64,000 bases of DNA from assembly GCF_023702675.1 (NCBI RefSeq), contig NZ_CP098478.1, forward strand, positions 2,480,001 through 2,544,000, given 5' to 3'. Positions 50,076-58,692 of the stretch are shown piece after piece. Numbering within the stretch: the stretch's first letter is position 1; the number at the start of each line of letters is the position of its first letter. Source of the stretch: Acinetobacter sp. C26M (GTDB taxonomy: Bacteria > Pseudomonadota > Gammaproteobacteria > Pseudomonadales > Moraxellaceae). Made by a program: the position numbers and the translations under genes. The notes beneath the pieces were generated by a model, which did not search any database, was not told the origin of the DNA, and worked only from the letters and a program-made list of their open reading frames with translations.

Positions 50076-50297
50076 TCATTTATTTTCTTTAAGCATATGC
50101 TCTATTTCTCGCGAAGAATACCCTCTCTCTTTAAGAATCTGAACAATAATCTGCTGTATTTCTTTCGATGCACCGACATATTTCTCAACCAGCACATCTA
50201 CGCTATATCCCATCAGTATGTCTTTTTTATTAAGCAGCAGGTTATGAACATGATTGTCTTGATCAGATGTATTAAAGAAACCCATTAACCTATCCAT
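50076..50297 (-). CDS. Hypothetical 73-residue protein upstream of kup
   Basis: No family recognised. A soluble, mostly helical small protein; the C-terminal half (VEKYVGASKEIQQIIVQILKERG) looks like a short helical repeat. A second ATG at 50285 is also possible, and neither start has a strong ribosome-binding site. It ends 38 bases before kup on the same strand and could be co-transcribed, but a link to potassium uptake is only positional. Confidence 0.5.
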   Translation of the reverse strand: MDRLMGFFNTSDQDNHVHNLLLNKKDILMGYSVDVLVEKYVGASKEIQQIIVQILKERGYSSREIEHMLKENK

Positions 50298-50444
50298 AAG
50301 AATGATTGCAAAGTGTATTTTAATAAACTAAAAAAAATGGCCGCGTAAAATTTGCGTAAATTTTTAAGCTATGTCATCTCAATTCAAAATGGTTCAGCTC
50401 TGATCAAAGTCAACTATAAAGAGATCAATCAGGCTCTATAAAAT

Positions 50445-50999
50445 TCAAATTAAAATTTTACAGATCAATGAAAGCGGTCCTTTGATATCGTCTATCAATA
50501 AAGGCTGTTTTGATTGATTACATTTCATTGCCAAAGCAAATCCATGCAAATAGTCAACCAGTAAATTCAAACTTTGCACCTTGGCCTCGTCATCTAAATT
50601 TAGGCCCGAAATAATTTTTAAGTAGCGATTTTGAAAAACGATAGCAGGACCAGTGCTTGTCATTCCTAATAGCGTTTCTAATAGACCTGAATATTGTTTT
50701 AATAAATTTAGGTAACTCAAACAGAGTTGCTCTAGTTCGCCTTGCCAGCAACTGCTATTTGACGGACGATAAATGTCACTGATTAAAGATATTGTTACAG
50801 CTTCAAGTAAATCCTCTTTATTTTTAAAATAATGATACATTGCCATGGCATCGACCTTGAGAAGCGATGCCAATTGCCGAATAGTGGGTATTTTACCTGT
50901 ATCCAGCATCAATACTTTGGCTGTGTTTATAATCACCTCTTTATCCAAGCCCCCTTGATCTCTGGTTGGCCGACCTCTTTTTTTATCCTTGACATCCAT
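50445..50999 (-). CDS. TetR-family regulator (TetR_C type)
   Basis: A 184-residue regulator with N-terminal helix-turn-helix (about residues 38-65, TIRQLASLLKVDAMAMYHYFKN), in which the first turn has the DAMAMYHYFKN form of tetracycline-repressor-like proteins. Divergent from a RibD-type reductase gene, with a perfect 19-bp palindrome between them, which is probably its operator. Confidence 0.82.
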   Translation of the reverse strand: MDVKDKKRGRPTRDQGGLDKEVIINTAKVLMLDTGKIPTIRQLASLLKVDAMAMYHYFKNKEDLLEAVTISLISDIYRPSNSSCWQGELEQLCLSYLNLLKQYSGLLETLLGMTSTGPAIVFQNRYLKIISGLNLDDEAKVQSLNLLVDYLHGFALAMKCNQSKQPLLIDDIKGPLSLICKILI

Positions 51000-51027
51000 T
51001 CTAAATCCTCAATAAACTAGATAGATA

Positions 51028-51046
51028 AATTCTACAATGTAGAATT
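51028..51046. promoter_or_regulatory. Palindromic operator of the TetR regulator
   Basis: AATTCTACA-A-TGTAGAATT is a perfect inverted repeat with a one-base centre, 29 bases before the tetR start and 55 before the reductase start. Its size and place match a TetR-type operator controlling both genes. Confidence 0.65.
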
Positions 51047-51100
51047 ATTCTATTCGTTTTCAGCTACTTTGGCAATAGACGATGCAATAAGGAAAAAATT

Positions 51101-51631
51101 ATGAGTAATATCGTATATATAGCAACAAGCTTAGATGGCTATATTGCTGATAAGAATCATCAACTTGATTGGTTGCATGAGGCCGCAGCAGCAGATCAAT
51201 CAGATTTTGGTTTTTCAGAATTTTTACAAAGAATTGATGCAATGATTATGGGTAGGAAGACATTAGAGACTATTTTAGGTTTTAATTGTAAATGGCCTTA
51301 TCAAAAACCCGTCTTTGTTTTAAGTCACACCTTAACAAATGTTCCCCCTACCCTACAGGACAAAGTTTTTCTTGAAAAAGGTAAGCCCCAAGACATTGTC
51401 GATCGCTTAAATAAAAATGGATATCACAATCTCTATATTGATGGAGGCATCACAATTCAAAACTTTCTGAAAGAGGACATGATCGATGAACTGATCATTT
51501 CAACAATACCCACTTTACTTGGCGGTGGCACTCCACTGTTCTGTGATTTAATAACTCCGTTAAAATTCAAATATTTAAAAACAGAAGTTTACCTTGATGC
51601 TATCGTTAAAAATTATTATGTACGCAACTAG
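51101..51631 (+). CDS. Dihydrofolate reductase-like (RibD C-terminal domain) protein
   Basis: A 176-residue protein of the RibD_C/dihydrofolate reductase fold: YIATSLDGYIADKNHQLDW at the start, MGRKTLETI in the middle, LYIDGGITIQNFL and STIPTLLGGGTPLF at the end. Members are NADPH-binding proteins of mostly unknown substrate, often under a TetR regulator. AGGAAAAAATT precedes the ATG. A strong terminator follows. Confidence 0.8.
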   Translation: MSNIVYIATSLDGYIADKNHQLDWLHEAAAADQSDFGFSEFLQRIDAMIMGRKTLETILGFNCKWPYQKPVFVLSHTLTNVPPTLQDKVFLEKGKPQDIVDRLNKNGYHNLYIDGGITIQNFLKEDMIDELIISTIPTLLGGGTPLFCDLITPLKFKYLKTEVYLDAIVKNYYVRN

Positions 51632-51768
51632 ATAACACAAATTCAATCTATGTTGAGCCTCAGACTTTGTCATCATGTGCTAATGCTCAAGAAGCATTAC
51701 TCGGAGTGAATTAAATCATTTAGGAATAAATCACTAAAATTCAGAATAGAGCCAAAGTTATGACAAAG

Positions 51769-51803
51769 AAAAAGGGAATCAGACTATGCATCTGATTCCC
51801 TTT
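51769..51803. terminator. Bidirectional terminator between the reductase gene and the flagellar operon
   Basis: A perfect 13-base stem AAAGGGAATCAGA/TCTGATTCCCTTT with a seven-base loop, with A before and T after on both strands. It ends transcription of the reductase (plus) and of the flagellar operon (minus), 90 bases beyond the fliP stop, so no more flagellar genes follow in this operon. Confidence 0.85.
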
Positions 51804-51891
51804 AAGATATTTAGCAGAAGCGGTGATACTCTAATAATATTCACATTTGCATCATAAAAAAATTATAATCAGTAATTAAGGGTTTGTAAAA

Positions 51892-52623
51892 TCAGTTAGC
51901 ACTTCTTATTAATACCTCAAACAATAAGCTCCATCCATCAATTAAAAGGAATAGTAATAATTTTATTGGTAAGGATATCGTTATTGGTGGAACCATGATC
52001 ATGCCTAAAGACATCAAAATAGAAGCAACAATAATATCGATTACTAAAAAAGGAAGTAAGATAACGAAACCAATTTGAAAAGCTATTTTTAATTCACTTA
52101 ACATGAAAGCTGGTATTAATTTAATTGGTGTAATACTAGCACTATCAACAGGCAAAGATGTCTTTGATAACTCATAAATCAACTTGATATCAGATTGATG
52201 TGTCTGAGTAATCATAAAATTTTTCAGAGGTTCCCAAGCCTTAATAAAAAAATCTTGTATTGTAATTTTATTCTCTAAATATGGCTGAAATGCAACCTGA
52301 TTAATGACTTCAAATGTGGGCCCCATAACAATCATTACTAAAAAAAAAGAAAGTAAAATAAGTACAATATTTGGTGGAGTCTGTTGTAGGCCTAATGCTT
52401 GTCGCATAATTGACAAGACTATTACATTTCTAACAAATGTCGTCGTTGCTATCAAAATTAACGGTATTAGACTTAATACCGTTAAAGAAACAAATGTTGA
52501 CGTTGGATTCAACATACTCATGATATTGCTTTGTTGTGGCTGCTCTATTGCTGCAAAGCAATTAAAGCTAATACTTACGCTAAACAAAGCGATCAAGATT
52601 TTAATGAATGTTTTATGGCTCAT
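51892..52623 (-). CDS. fliP: Flagellar type III export gate protein FliP
   Basis: A 243-residue membrane protein: cleavable signal peptide (about residues 1-25, ending CFA), four membrane segments, and family motifs RNVIVLSIMRQALGLQQTPP, VMGPTF and PFLVIDIIVAS with SLGMIMVPP. FliP forms the core of the export channel with FliQ and FliR. The start at 52623 overlaps fliO by 11 bases; the upstream frame is fliO in another phase. It is the last gene of the operon: fliQ, fliR and flhB do not follow. Confidence 0.93.
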   Translation of the reverse strand: MSHKTFIKILIALFSVSISFNCFAAIEQPQQSNIMSMLNPTSTFVSLTVLSLIPLILIATTTFVRNVIVLSIMRQALGLQQTPPNIVLILLSFFLVMIVMGPTFEVINQVAFQPYLENKITIQDFFIKAWEPLKNFMITQTHQSDIKLIYELSKTSLPVDSASITPIKLIPAFMLSELKIAFQIGFVILLPFLVIDIIVASILMSLGMIMVPPITISLPIKLLLFLLIDGWSLLFEVLIRSAN

Positions 52624-52933
52624 TACAACTTTGCCTATCACTAGATAGTTCACTACCATTACACTTCGGTATATGTGTAACGGAAACATTCTGACTTGAC
52701 TCAACTACAACTAGGTCATAATCATTTTTATCAATAATATATAAAGTAACTTTAGAGGACAGCCTAATTATTTTATATTCCTCAACATTTTTTAGTTGTC
52801 GAGAAAATTTAGAAATAAGATTCTTTTTAAAAAAAAATAATATAAAATAAGCCGCTATCAATAAAACTACAGTGATACCTAAAGTATAAAAAATATACCC
52901 AGAAGAAATTAACTCATCTTGCTTAAAATTCAT
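52613..52933 (-). CDS. fliO: FliO-like flagellar membrane protein
   Basis: A 106-residue protein with one membrane segment (about residues 12-35, YTLGITVVLLIAAYFILFFF) and a small cytoplasmic beta-domain, the layout of FliO, which helps assemble FliP. Sequence conservation is low in this family, so the call rests on topology and its place between fliN and fliP. Confidence 0.8.
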   Translation of the reverse strand: MNFKQDELISSGYIFYTLGITVVLLIAAYFILFFFKKNLISKFSRQLKNVEEYKIIRLSSKVTLYIIDKNDYDLVVVESSQNVSVTHIPKCNGSELSSDRQSCNEP

Positions 52934-52936
52934 TTT

Positions 52937-53251
52937 TTAAGCACTATGTTGATTTAATTGTGTAATTTGGAATCCAAGTACATCATCCACAGCGACTAAT
53001 TTACCATATCCAACTAAATGATCTTTTAAGTACAATTTTAAAGGTTCATCAATAGATTGATCCAACTTAACTAGACTACCTTGTTTTAAACTTAATAACT
53101 CACCAATTGTTAGTTTTGCTGAACCGACCTCCACTATAAGCTCAACTTCAACTTGTTCTACAACTGCTAGCTTATCAATTAAATTGGGAGAATTGCTATC
53201 AATAGCTTCCCGCAAACTTGGTAAATTAATTTCATTGATTTGAGTAGTCAC
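52937..53251 (-). CDS. fliN: Flagellar C-ring protein FliN
   Basis: A 104-residue SpoA-domain protein: VEVELIVEVGSAKLTIGELL, GSLVKLDQSIDEPLKLY and LVGYGKLVAVDDVLGFQI follow FliN closely. It forms the lower C-ring and docks the FliH/FliI export complex. It overlaps the end of fliM by four bases. Confidence 0.9.
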   Translation of the reverse strand: MTTQINEINLPSLREAIDSNSPNLIDKLAVVEQVEVELIVEVGSAKLTIGELLSLKQGSLVKLDQSIDEPLKLYLKDHLVGYGKLVAVDDVLGFQITQLNQHSA

Positions 53252-53994
53252 TTTTTAATCTCATGATTCGATGTTAATAGAATTGCTCGGTGATTTTCTG
53301 TTTGACCCAAAGCGGCTAAAGCAATTTGATTATCCCTACAAAATACGCTAAAAGGTTGAGCAATACGATGATTTGATTTAATAACGTCACCAACTTGTAT
53401 ATCAACAAAATCTGAAACAGATAATTTATCTAATATAAATTTAGTTTGTATGACTACAACTTCACTATCAAAAGATTTTTGAGATAAAGAAGTTTTGGAT
53501 AAGCTTATTTCATCCTTATTATTCAGAAACCCAGAATCCAATAATAATTTAAAGCTTTTTGTACCTAATCGAACATAAGCAATAATTGGAGTACCGCAAA
53601 AGACAACATCATTCATCGCAACTAGATTACTACCAAATTCTTTTAAACCACTATTAGTATAAAACTTAGCAAGTAAATCTCTTTTAGCCCTCTCGATTAA
53701 GAATGCAGTTACACTATCATTAGGAACTATATTCTTAATATTTTCAAACAATATATTAATCCAGATATCATTATCATTTTTTAGAAAACCGACAATAGGT
53801 TTATTATCATCTAAACAATAAAAATCAAAATTTAATAACTCATGAGAAGCATCAGAGCATTCCTCAAGCTGTATATCTGGTACAATATCTGAACTTATCC
53901 ATTCCTCATACCACTTAATCATTGATCGACTAATAATTGCTATTAGTTGGCTTTTTTCTTTTTTCGTAAGAAAACCTAAACCATATTTCATCAA
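53248..53994 (-). CDS. fliM: Short, divergent FliM (C-ring) protein
   Basis: A 248-residue protein; FliM is usually about 330. The C-terminal SpoA domain is clear (SVSDFVDIQVGDVIKSNHR, then NQIALAALGQTENHRAILL). The N-terminus (MMKYGLGFLTKKEKSQ) lacks the SQDEIDALL CheY-binding motif, and the middle CheC-like domain is poorly conserved. In these respects it is nearer to SctQ of non-flagellar type III systems, but it sits directly after flgE and before fliN. It would hold FliN without classical switching. Confidence 0.7.
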   Translation of the reverse strand: MMKYGLGFLTKKEKSQLIAIISRSMIKWYEEWISSDIVPDIQLEECSDASHELLNFDFYCLDDNKPIVGFLKNDNDIWINILFENIKNIVPNDSVTAFLIERAKRDLLAKFYTNSGLKEFGSNLVAMNDVVFCGTPIIAYVRLGTKSFKLLLDSGFLNNKDEISLSKTSLSQKSFDSEVVVIQTKFILDKLSVSDFVDIQVGDVIKSNHRIAQPFSVFCRDNQIALAALGQTENHRAILLTSNHEIKK

Positions 53995-55149
53995 CTATCC
54001 ACCGCGAGAAGAATTATAAAGTTGTTCTAACATTTCATTCGCAACATTCATAACCCGTGAACTCGCTTGGTAGCCCCTTTGAATGATCAGAATATTACCA
54101 AATTCTTGGGCTAAGTCGATATTCGCAAGCTCAATATACCCACCTTGTATTTTTCCAAAATATCCAGAATCAGGCTTACTATAACTAACTTTGACACTTT
54201 CTGGTTTATGTAATAAGGCATTTTGATCTTGACTGAGTTTTGTCTCATCAGAAAAACTTGCTAAACCAACAGCCTGAGTTGTTTTTTTCTTTTGACCATT
54301 GTTATAACTTATTTCTAAAATACCGTCTTCGCCAAAACTATAACCGACAATCCCCGCTCTTGGACCACCATCAGTTGCATTGGCTTGTATGCTACTACTT
54401 CCTGCGGAAACAACACTAATTCCCCCTATATCAAGCTTTAAATTTTGCTTACCTTCATCAAAATTTAATTCGATATCGAGGAACTGGTCGAGTACCGTAC
54501 CCGCTAAAGTAAAATTAATTACGCCAGTATTTAGTGTTTTATTTTTTTCATCAATAATTGTATAAGACCATTTACTGCCTACCGCTGAATTATTTGATTG
54601 TTTTTCAAAATTGATCGATAACTTACGCAATGTTCCTGTAGCATCATAAATATTTACATTACTTAACTTATAAGGTGCTGTTTCAGCTGAACTCAGAGTA
54701 CCGTTTATGTCTAGTGTAGTTGTTTGTGTAGGCGGCAAAGACTGATAATTCTTTATGTTTATCACTTCCAGTTTGTTACCATTAAACCCCATAACATTAT
54801 ACATACCAGATTGATCGACTAAATCACCTTTCTCATCAAATTTAAATTGGCCAGCACGCGTATAGAAAATTTCTTGTTTAGAATCCTTTAATATAAAATA
54901 GCCTTTACCATTAATATATAAGTCAGTTTGATTACCGGTTTGTTTTGAATCACCATTTTTTGTACGTGTTCCAGTACCTTGATAACTGACTCCAAGACCA
55001 TTACCATTATTACTTTCAACATCTTTTAAAAAACTATCTTTCCCCTTATAGCCTGGGGTGTTCATATTACTAATATTTTGCGAAACATTATTCAGCTGAG
55101 TAGAAAATGCAATTAAACCACTTACACCATTAAAATGTGCCTGTGTCAT
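53995..55149 (-). CDS. flgE: Flagellar hook protein FlgE
   Basis: A 384-residue hook subunit. The N-terminal rod-like helix (GVSGLIAFSTQLNNVSQNISN and TPGYK) and the C-terminal helix (IDLAQEFGNILIIQRGYQAS, then VMNVANEMLEQLYN) are the D0 parts conserved in all hook and rod proteins; a central TLDINGTLSS segment is the usual hook domain. It lies five bases after flgD, its cap, and the stop abuts fliM. A hook gene means the operon encodes more than an export pore. Confidence 0.92.
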   Translation of the reverse strand: MTQAHFNGVSGLIAFSTQLNNVSQNISNMNTPGYKGKDSFLKDVESNNGNGLGVSYQGTGTRTKNGDSKQTGNQTDLYINGKGYFILKDSKQEIFYTRAGQFKFDEKGDLVDQSGMYNVMGFNGNKLEVINIKNYQSLPPTQTTTLDINGTLSSAETAPYKLSNVNIYDATGTLRKLSINFEKQSNNSAVGSKWSYTIIDEKNKTLNTGVINFTLAGTVLDQFLDIELNFDEGKQNLKLDIGGISVVSAGSSSIQANATDGGPRAGIVGYSFGEDGILEISYNNGQKKKTTQAVGLASFSDETKLSQDQNALLHKPESVKVSYSKPDSGYFGKIQGGYIELANIDLAQEFGNILIIQRGYQASSRVMNVANEMLEQLYNSSRGG

Positions 55150-55154
55150 TTTTA

Positions 55155-55568
55155 TTACCTTACTGTTTTAATTTGAGATAATTTAATATTAGTCAGAAAG
55201 CTACCATCAGCTTGCTTTATATTTATTAAAGAACCATCTGGAGAAAAATTAACTGCAGACACTGTACCTGTCACATTCGTGCCGCTATCAGTTACAATTT
55301 CTACTTGCTTTCCAATAATTCCCAGTGACTGCAAAGTGGCATTAATAGAAACCAAATTACTAATGTTTTCGTTTGTGAGCCTAGCTTGTTCTAAATTGGT
55401 AAATTGAGCCATTTGAGCAAGGAACTCTCTATTATTGATCGGTTCTAATGGATCCTGAAATGTTAACTCCGTCATAAATAGCTTAATAAAATCATTTTGG
55501 CTTAAATTACTTCTGCTCACTTCACTAGCAGCAGAACCTAAACTATTCCCGAGAGCATCTATAGCCAT
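55155..55568 (-). CDS. flgD: Hook-cap protein FlgD (short form)
   Basis: A 137-residue protein with the core FlgD motif FIKLFMTELTFQDPLEPINN followed by REFLAQMAQFTNLEQ. It is much shorter than the about 230 residues of enterobacterial FlgD: the C-terminal part is a single small beta-domain, as in some other bacteria. The start at 55568 is chosen over one 13 codons earlier that overlaps the previous gene. Confidence 0.88.
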   Translation of the reverse strand: MAIDALGNSLGSAASEVSRSNLSQNDFIKLFMTELTFQDPLEPINNREFLAQMAQFTNLEQARLTNENISNLVSINATLQSLGIIGKQVEIVTDSGTNVTGTVSAVNFSPDGSLINIKQADGSFLTNIKLSQIKTVR

Positions 55569-55578
55569 GTGAATTCCA

Positions 55579-56226
55579 CTAAGTTTTGGACCAGACCATT
55601 TTACCATTCAACCATATTCTATCAATACTATCGGGCAATTGTCTTTTAATATTTTCCAACAAATCATGCTGATTGCCATGAAAATCTCTAACAAATAGTT
55701 CTGATTTAGTAATTAATATATGTTTTTTTAAAACTTCAGATGGAATACATGTGAGCACTCTAGACTCTGTCGGCAAGTCTATTGAAAAATTCTGATCAAT
55801 TTTAGAATTACTTTTAGGAAAAAAGTCAAAATATTGCTTATTGTTTTCTATTTTTCCATCTTTGGTGATCAGTTGTTCTGCTTTGTTTTCTAAAGTTACT
55901 CCATAATTTTTCAGACATTCGATTGTCAATAAGTAATCTGGCACCTCAAACTGAATATTTCTTACATGATCCAAATAGGATAAATGATTTGTAGCAATGC
56001 TTTTCAATTCATACAATTCGACAAAATCATTCATTTTTGAACTCTGATGTTTAAAATCCTTTTTTATCAATACATTTTTTCCATCAATTTCTTTGATATC
56101 TTTTTGTTTTATATCATTTAAAAAACTTCCCCCAGTATTGGACTCTTGCTTTTTAAACTTATTCTCAAGTTCTTCTTTATTATCGTAAACAGTCCTAGCA
56201 AGATGATCTACTTTGATGTTTTCCAT
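55579..56226 (-). CDS. Unknown protein at the hook-length-control (fliK) position
   Basis: A 215-residue protein of no recognised family. It is hydrophilic and lysine-rich for about 75 residues, then more ordered, ending RQLPDSIDRIWLNGKMVW. Its place between fliJ and flgD is the usual place of fliK, and FliK proteins diverge fast, but the conserved FliK C-terminal motif is not evident. A divergent hook-length ruler is the best guess; it could also be a novel factor. Confidence 0.5.
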   Translation of the reverse strand: MENIKVDHLARTVYDNKEELENKFKKQESNTGGSFLNDIKQKDIKEIDGKNVLIKKDFKHQSSKMNDFVELYELKSIATNHLSYLDHVRNIQFEVPDYLLTIECLKNYGVTLENKAEQLITKDGKIENNKQYFDFFPKSNSKIDQNFSIDLPTESRVLTCIPSEVLKKHILITKSELFVRDFHGNQHDLLENIKRQLPDSIDRIWLNGKMVWSKT

Positions 56227-56232
56227 GTCAGT

Positions 56233-56637
56233 TTACTCACCTAAATTATTCTGAAGTTCAAAAAAATGATGCTCCTTGATAATATCATTCAAATGATCAA
56301 TCTTTCTTTTCTGCAATACTAATAGATGCATTTTTTCGTGAAGCTCTTTTTTGAGCTCCTCACTAATATTTTGATTTGATATAAATTCATTATATTTCAC
56401 ATCAATTACAATCAGACCATCATCATATGTTTTGTTCCCTAACGAAAAGCCAAAAGAACTCTGTAGTTCAGAAATATCTTTTACTACGGACAAATATTCT
56501 TTCCTACTTTTTTCGGCCGAATCTTCAGCTTTCTGGCTTTTCACTTTTAAAATATTTACTTCATTCTGTAAAACCATATATTGAAACTTAAAGTAGCTCG
56601 CTACTGATTTTTTTTTCTTTAAAAAATCAATTACCAT
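56233..56637 (-). CDS. fliJ: FliJ-like export chaperone stalk
   Basis: A 134-residue protein made almost wholly of two long helices in a coiled-coil hairpin (KKKSVASYFKFQYMVLQNEV, later LKKELHEKMHLLVLQKRKID). FliJ links the FliI hexamer to FlhA. Sequence is weakly conserved; the call rests on the helical layout and its place directly after fliI. Confidence 0.8.
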   Translation of the reverse strand: MVIDFLKKKKSVASYFKFQYMVLQNEVNILKVKSQKAEDSAEKSRKEYLSVVKDISELQSSFGFSLGNKTYDDGLIVIDVKYNEFISNQNISEELKKELHEKMHLLVLQKRKIDHLNDIIKEHHFFELQNNLGE

Positions 56638-56639
56638 GT

Positions 56640-57986
56640 TTATTCATCCACAGTATCAATTTCACCTATAATATTTTTTGCACTTACCCAAATATTTTCA
56701 CTCATCATAATTTCACTTTCGAATTGAACTAGCATAGCATCGATTTTTGGCTTATTTTTTATAATACTATCTAACAATCTATTTTGCCCAGTTTGATAAG
56801 CTCCAAGCTGAATCATATCAGAGAACTCTTCATATACAGCCAAATACTGTTTAAGTTGGCTAATTACATTTTTCTGTTCCTTGGTGTGTAATACATTTGA
56901 AAGACGACTAATACTTTTTAATACATTTATAGAAGGAAAATGTCCTTTATCCGCTAAAGCACGATCTAGCATAATGTGTCCATCTAATATCGATCGCATA
57001 TGATCTGATATGGGTTCATTATAGTCATCACCTTCAACAAGGATGGTATAAATCGCCGTAATGGCACCTTGCCCTATCAATGCTCCTCCTCTCTCAACTA
57101 ATGGCGGAAGCTGCGAAAAGACTGAAGCAGGATATCCTCTTAAGCCTGTTGGCTCTGAAGCAGCTAAACCAATTTCTCGTTGTGCATAAGCAAATCTTGT
57201 AATCGAATCCATAACCAATAAGACATTAAAGCCTTTAGCTCTATACCAATCAGCCACTGTTGTAGCTGTATATGCGATGAATCTTCGAAAAACAGCTGGC
57301 TGCTCTGCTGTAGCAACATAAACAATGGATCTTTTTAATCCCTTTTCTCCCAAAACATTTGAAAGAAAATCTGTTACTTCACGCCCTCTTTCTCCAATTA
57401 GAGCAACAACAATGACATCAGCAGTGGCATACTTACATAACATACCTAATAAAGTACTTTTACCAACACCACTACCAGCAAAAATTCCAATACGTTGCCC
57501 AATCCCAATCGGCGTAAATAAATCTATTGCTTTTATACCAGTATTTAATTTTTGTGTGATAGGTGTACGTTGCAATGGATTAATTGGTGTTAGGTTTTTT
57601 GACAAATATTCAATAGATTCTGGTAGCTTTTTCCCATCAATAGGTTGACCTAACGCATCAAAAACTCTTCCACGAAGATCTAGACTCACCGGAATTTGAA
57701 TAGATTTAGCAGAAGAGACAACTTTGCAATCTAAGCTAAGTCCATGAATATCACCAAAAGGCATTAATGTAAAGAAGCTATCATTTACAGAAATCACTTC
57801 AGCAAACATCTCAACAGAATTGTCATTACTAATAATAAGAACAACCTCGCCGATACTTACATTTAAACCAGTTGCCTCAATACTTACACCACTAATTTCC
57901 TTAATTCTACCAATAAGCTGGCTAAAGGAAGATACTTCGAGTTTTTTCAAAATTGAACTAACAATATCATCCACATGACTAGTCAT
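56640..57986 (-). CDS. fliI: Flagellar export ATPase FliI
   Basis: A 448-residue ATPase with Walker A in GIFAGSGVGKSTLL near residue 170, Walker B VLLVMDSITRFAYAQRE near 250, and GEPPTxxGYP-type region ASEPTGLRGYPASVFSQLP. It unfolds and delivers export substrates. Its N-terminus overlaps fliH by eight bases; it is followed by fliJ three bases away. Confidence 0.95.
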   Translation of the reverse strand: MTSHVDDIVSSILKKLEVSSFSQLIGRIKEISGVSIEATGLNVSIGEVVLIISNDNSVEMFAEVISVNDSFFTLMPFGDIHGLSLDCKVVSSAKSIQIPVSLDLRGRVFDALGQPIDGKKLPESIEYLSKNLTPINPLQRTPITQKLNTGIKAIDLFTPIGIGQRIGIFAGSGVGKSTLLGMLCKYATADVIVVALIGERGREVTDFLSNVLGEKGLKRSIVYVATAEQPAVFRRFIAYTATTVADWYRAKGFNVLLVMDSITRFAYAQREIGLAASEPTGLRGYPASVFSQLPPLVERGGALIGQGAITAIYTILVEGDDYNEPISDHMRSILDGHIMLDRALADKGHFPSINVLKSISRLSNVLHTKEQKNVISQLKQYLAVYEEFSDMIQLGAYQTGQNRLLDSIIKNKPKIDAMLVQFESEIMMSENIWVSAKNIIGEIDTVDE

Positions 57987-58692
57987 TTAATAATTGCCTA
58001 ACACTATTAATTTGTTGACTAAAGCTAATATCAACAATAGAACTATTTAGCTCAATAAGAACTTGACCTACATTCAAACTGCTATCCTTAGAAACTTGAA
58101 CAGAATAATCATTTAAAACATCATTCTCATCAACAATTCTTTTGATCATGTCAAAATCTGTTAAAGATACTTTTAAAGTAAACCCTTGATCTAAACGATG
58201 CTGATAAATCGCTTTTTTTATAAGTTCAATAATAACCTGCTCATGCCCAGATAAACTAAAAACCATTTTCTCCAGGATACTATCTATAACTTTTATCGAA
58301 ATTTTTTCAATTGAAGTATTTATTTTTTTTAGACTTCGATCAAACTCAGTTATACAATTATTTAAAGTATCTATCTTTTCTTTGAACCGATTTTCTAATA
58401 ATTCTAGTTGTTGATCATGGAGCCTTTTTAACTTCAATTTCTCAACTTCGAGTGATTTTTTATATTCAAGCTCATACTGCTCTCTTAAATAAGCCACATC
58501 CTTTTCAATCAAACTATCTTTTTTACTTTCTTTAGATAAGTTCTCTTGTACATGGTCAGTATTTAGTAAAGTAGAAGACTGCTCTTGTTCAGATAGGATA
58601 TTCTCTGCTGACACATATCCTAACGTAACAGTATCTGCACTCTTATGTATTGCCCTTAATAATCCAGAAGATTCTTTATTTTTCATACTCAT
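57979..58692 (-). CDS. fliH: FliH-like regulator of the export ATPase
   Basis: About 237 residues: a variable N-terminal third, a long coiled coil (YLREQYELEYKKSLEVEKLK onward) and a C-terminal FliH domain (VIDSILEKMVFSLSGHEQVI). It tethers FliI to the C-ring protein FliN. The ATG at 58692 has GAGAGGG six bases upstream and is chosen over 58707; it overlaps the end of the preceding gene by 17 bases. Confidence 0.85.
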   Translation of the reverse strand: MSMKNKESSGLLRAIHKSADTVTLGYVSAENILSEQEQSSTLLNTDHVQENLSKESKKDSLIEKDVAYLREQYELEYKKSLEVEKLKLKRLHDQQLELLENRFKEKIDTLNNCITEFDRSLKKINTSIEKISIKVIDSILEKMVFSLSGHEQVIIELIKKAIYQHRLDQGFTLKVSLTDFDMIKRIVDENDVLNDYSVQVSKDSSLNVGQVLIELNSSIVDISFSQQINSVRQLLND

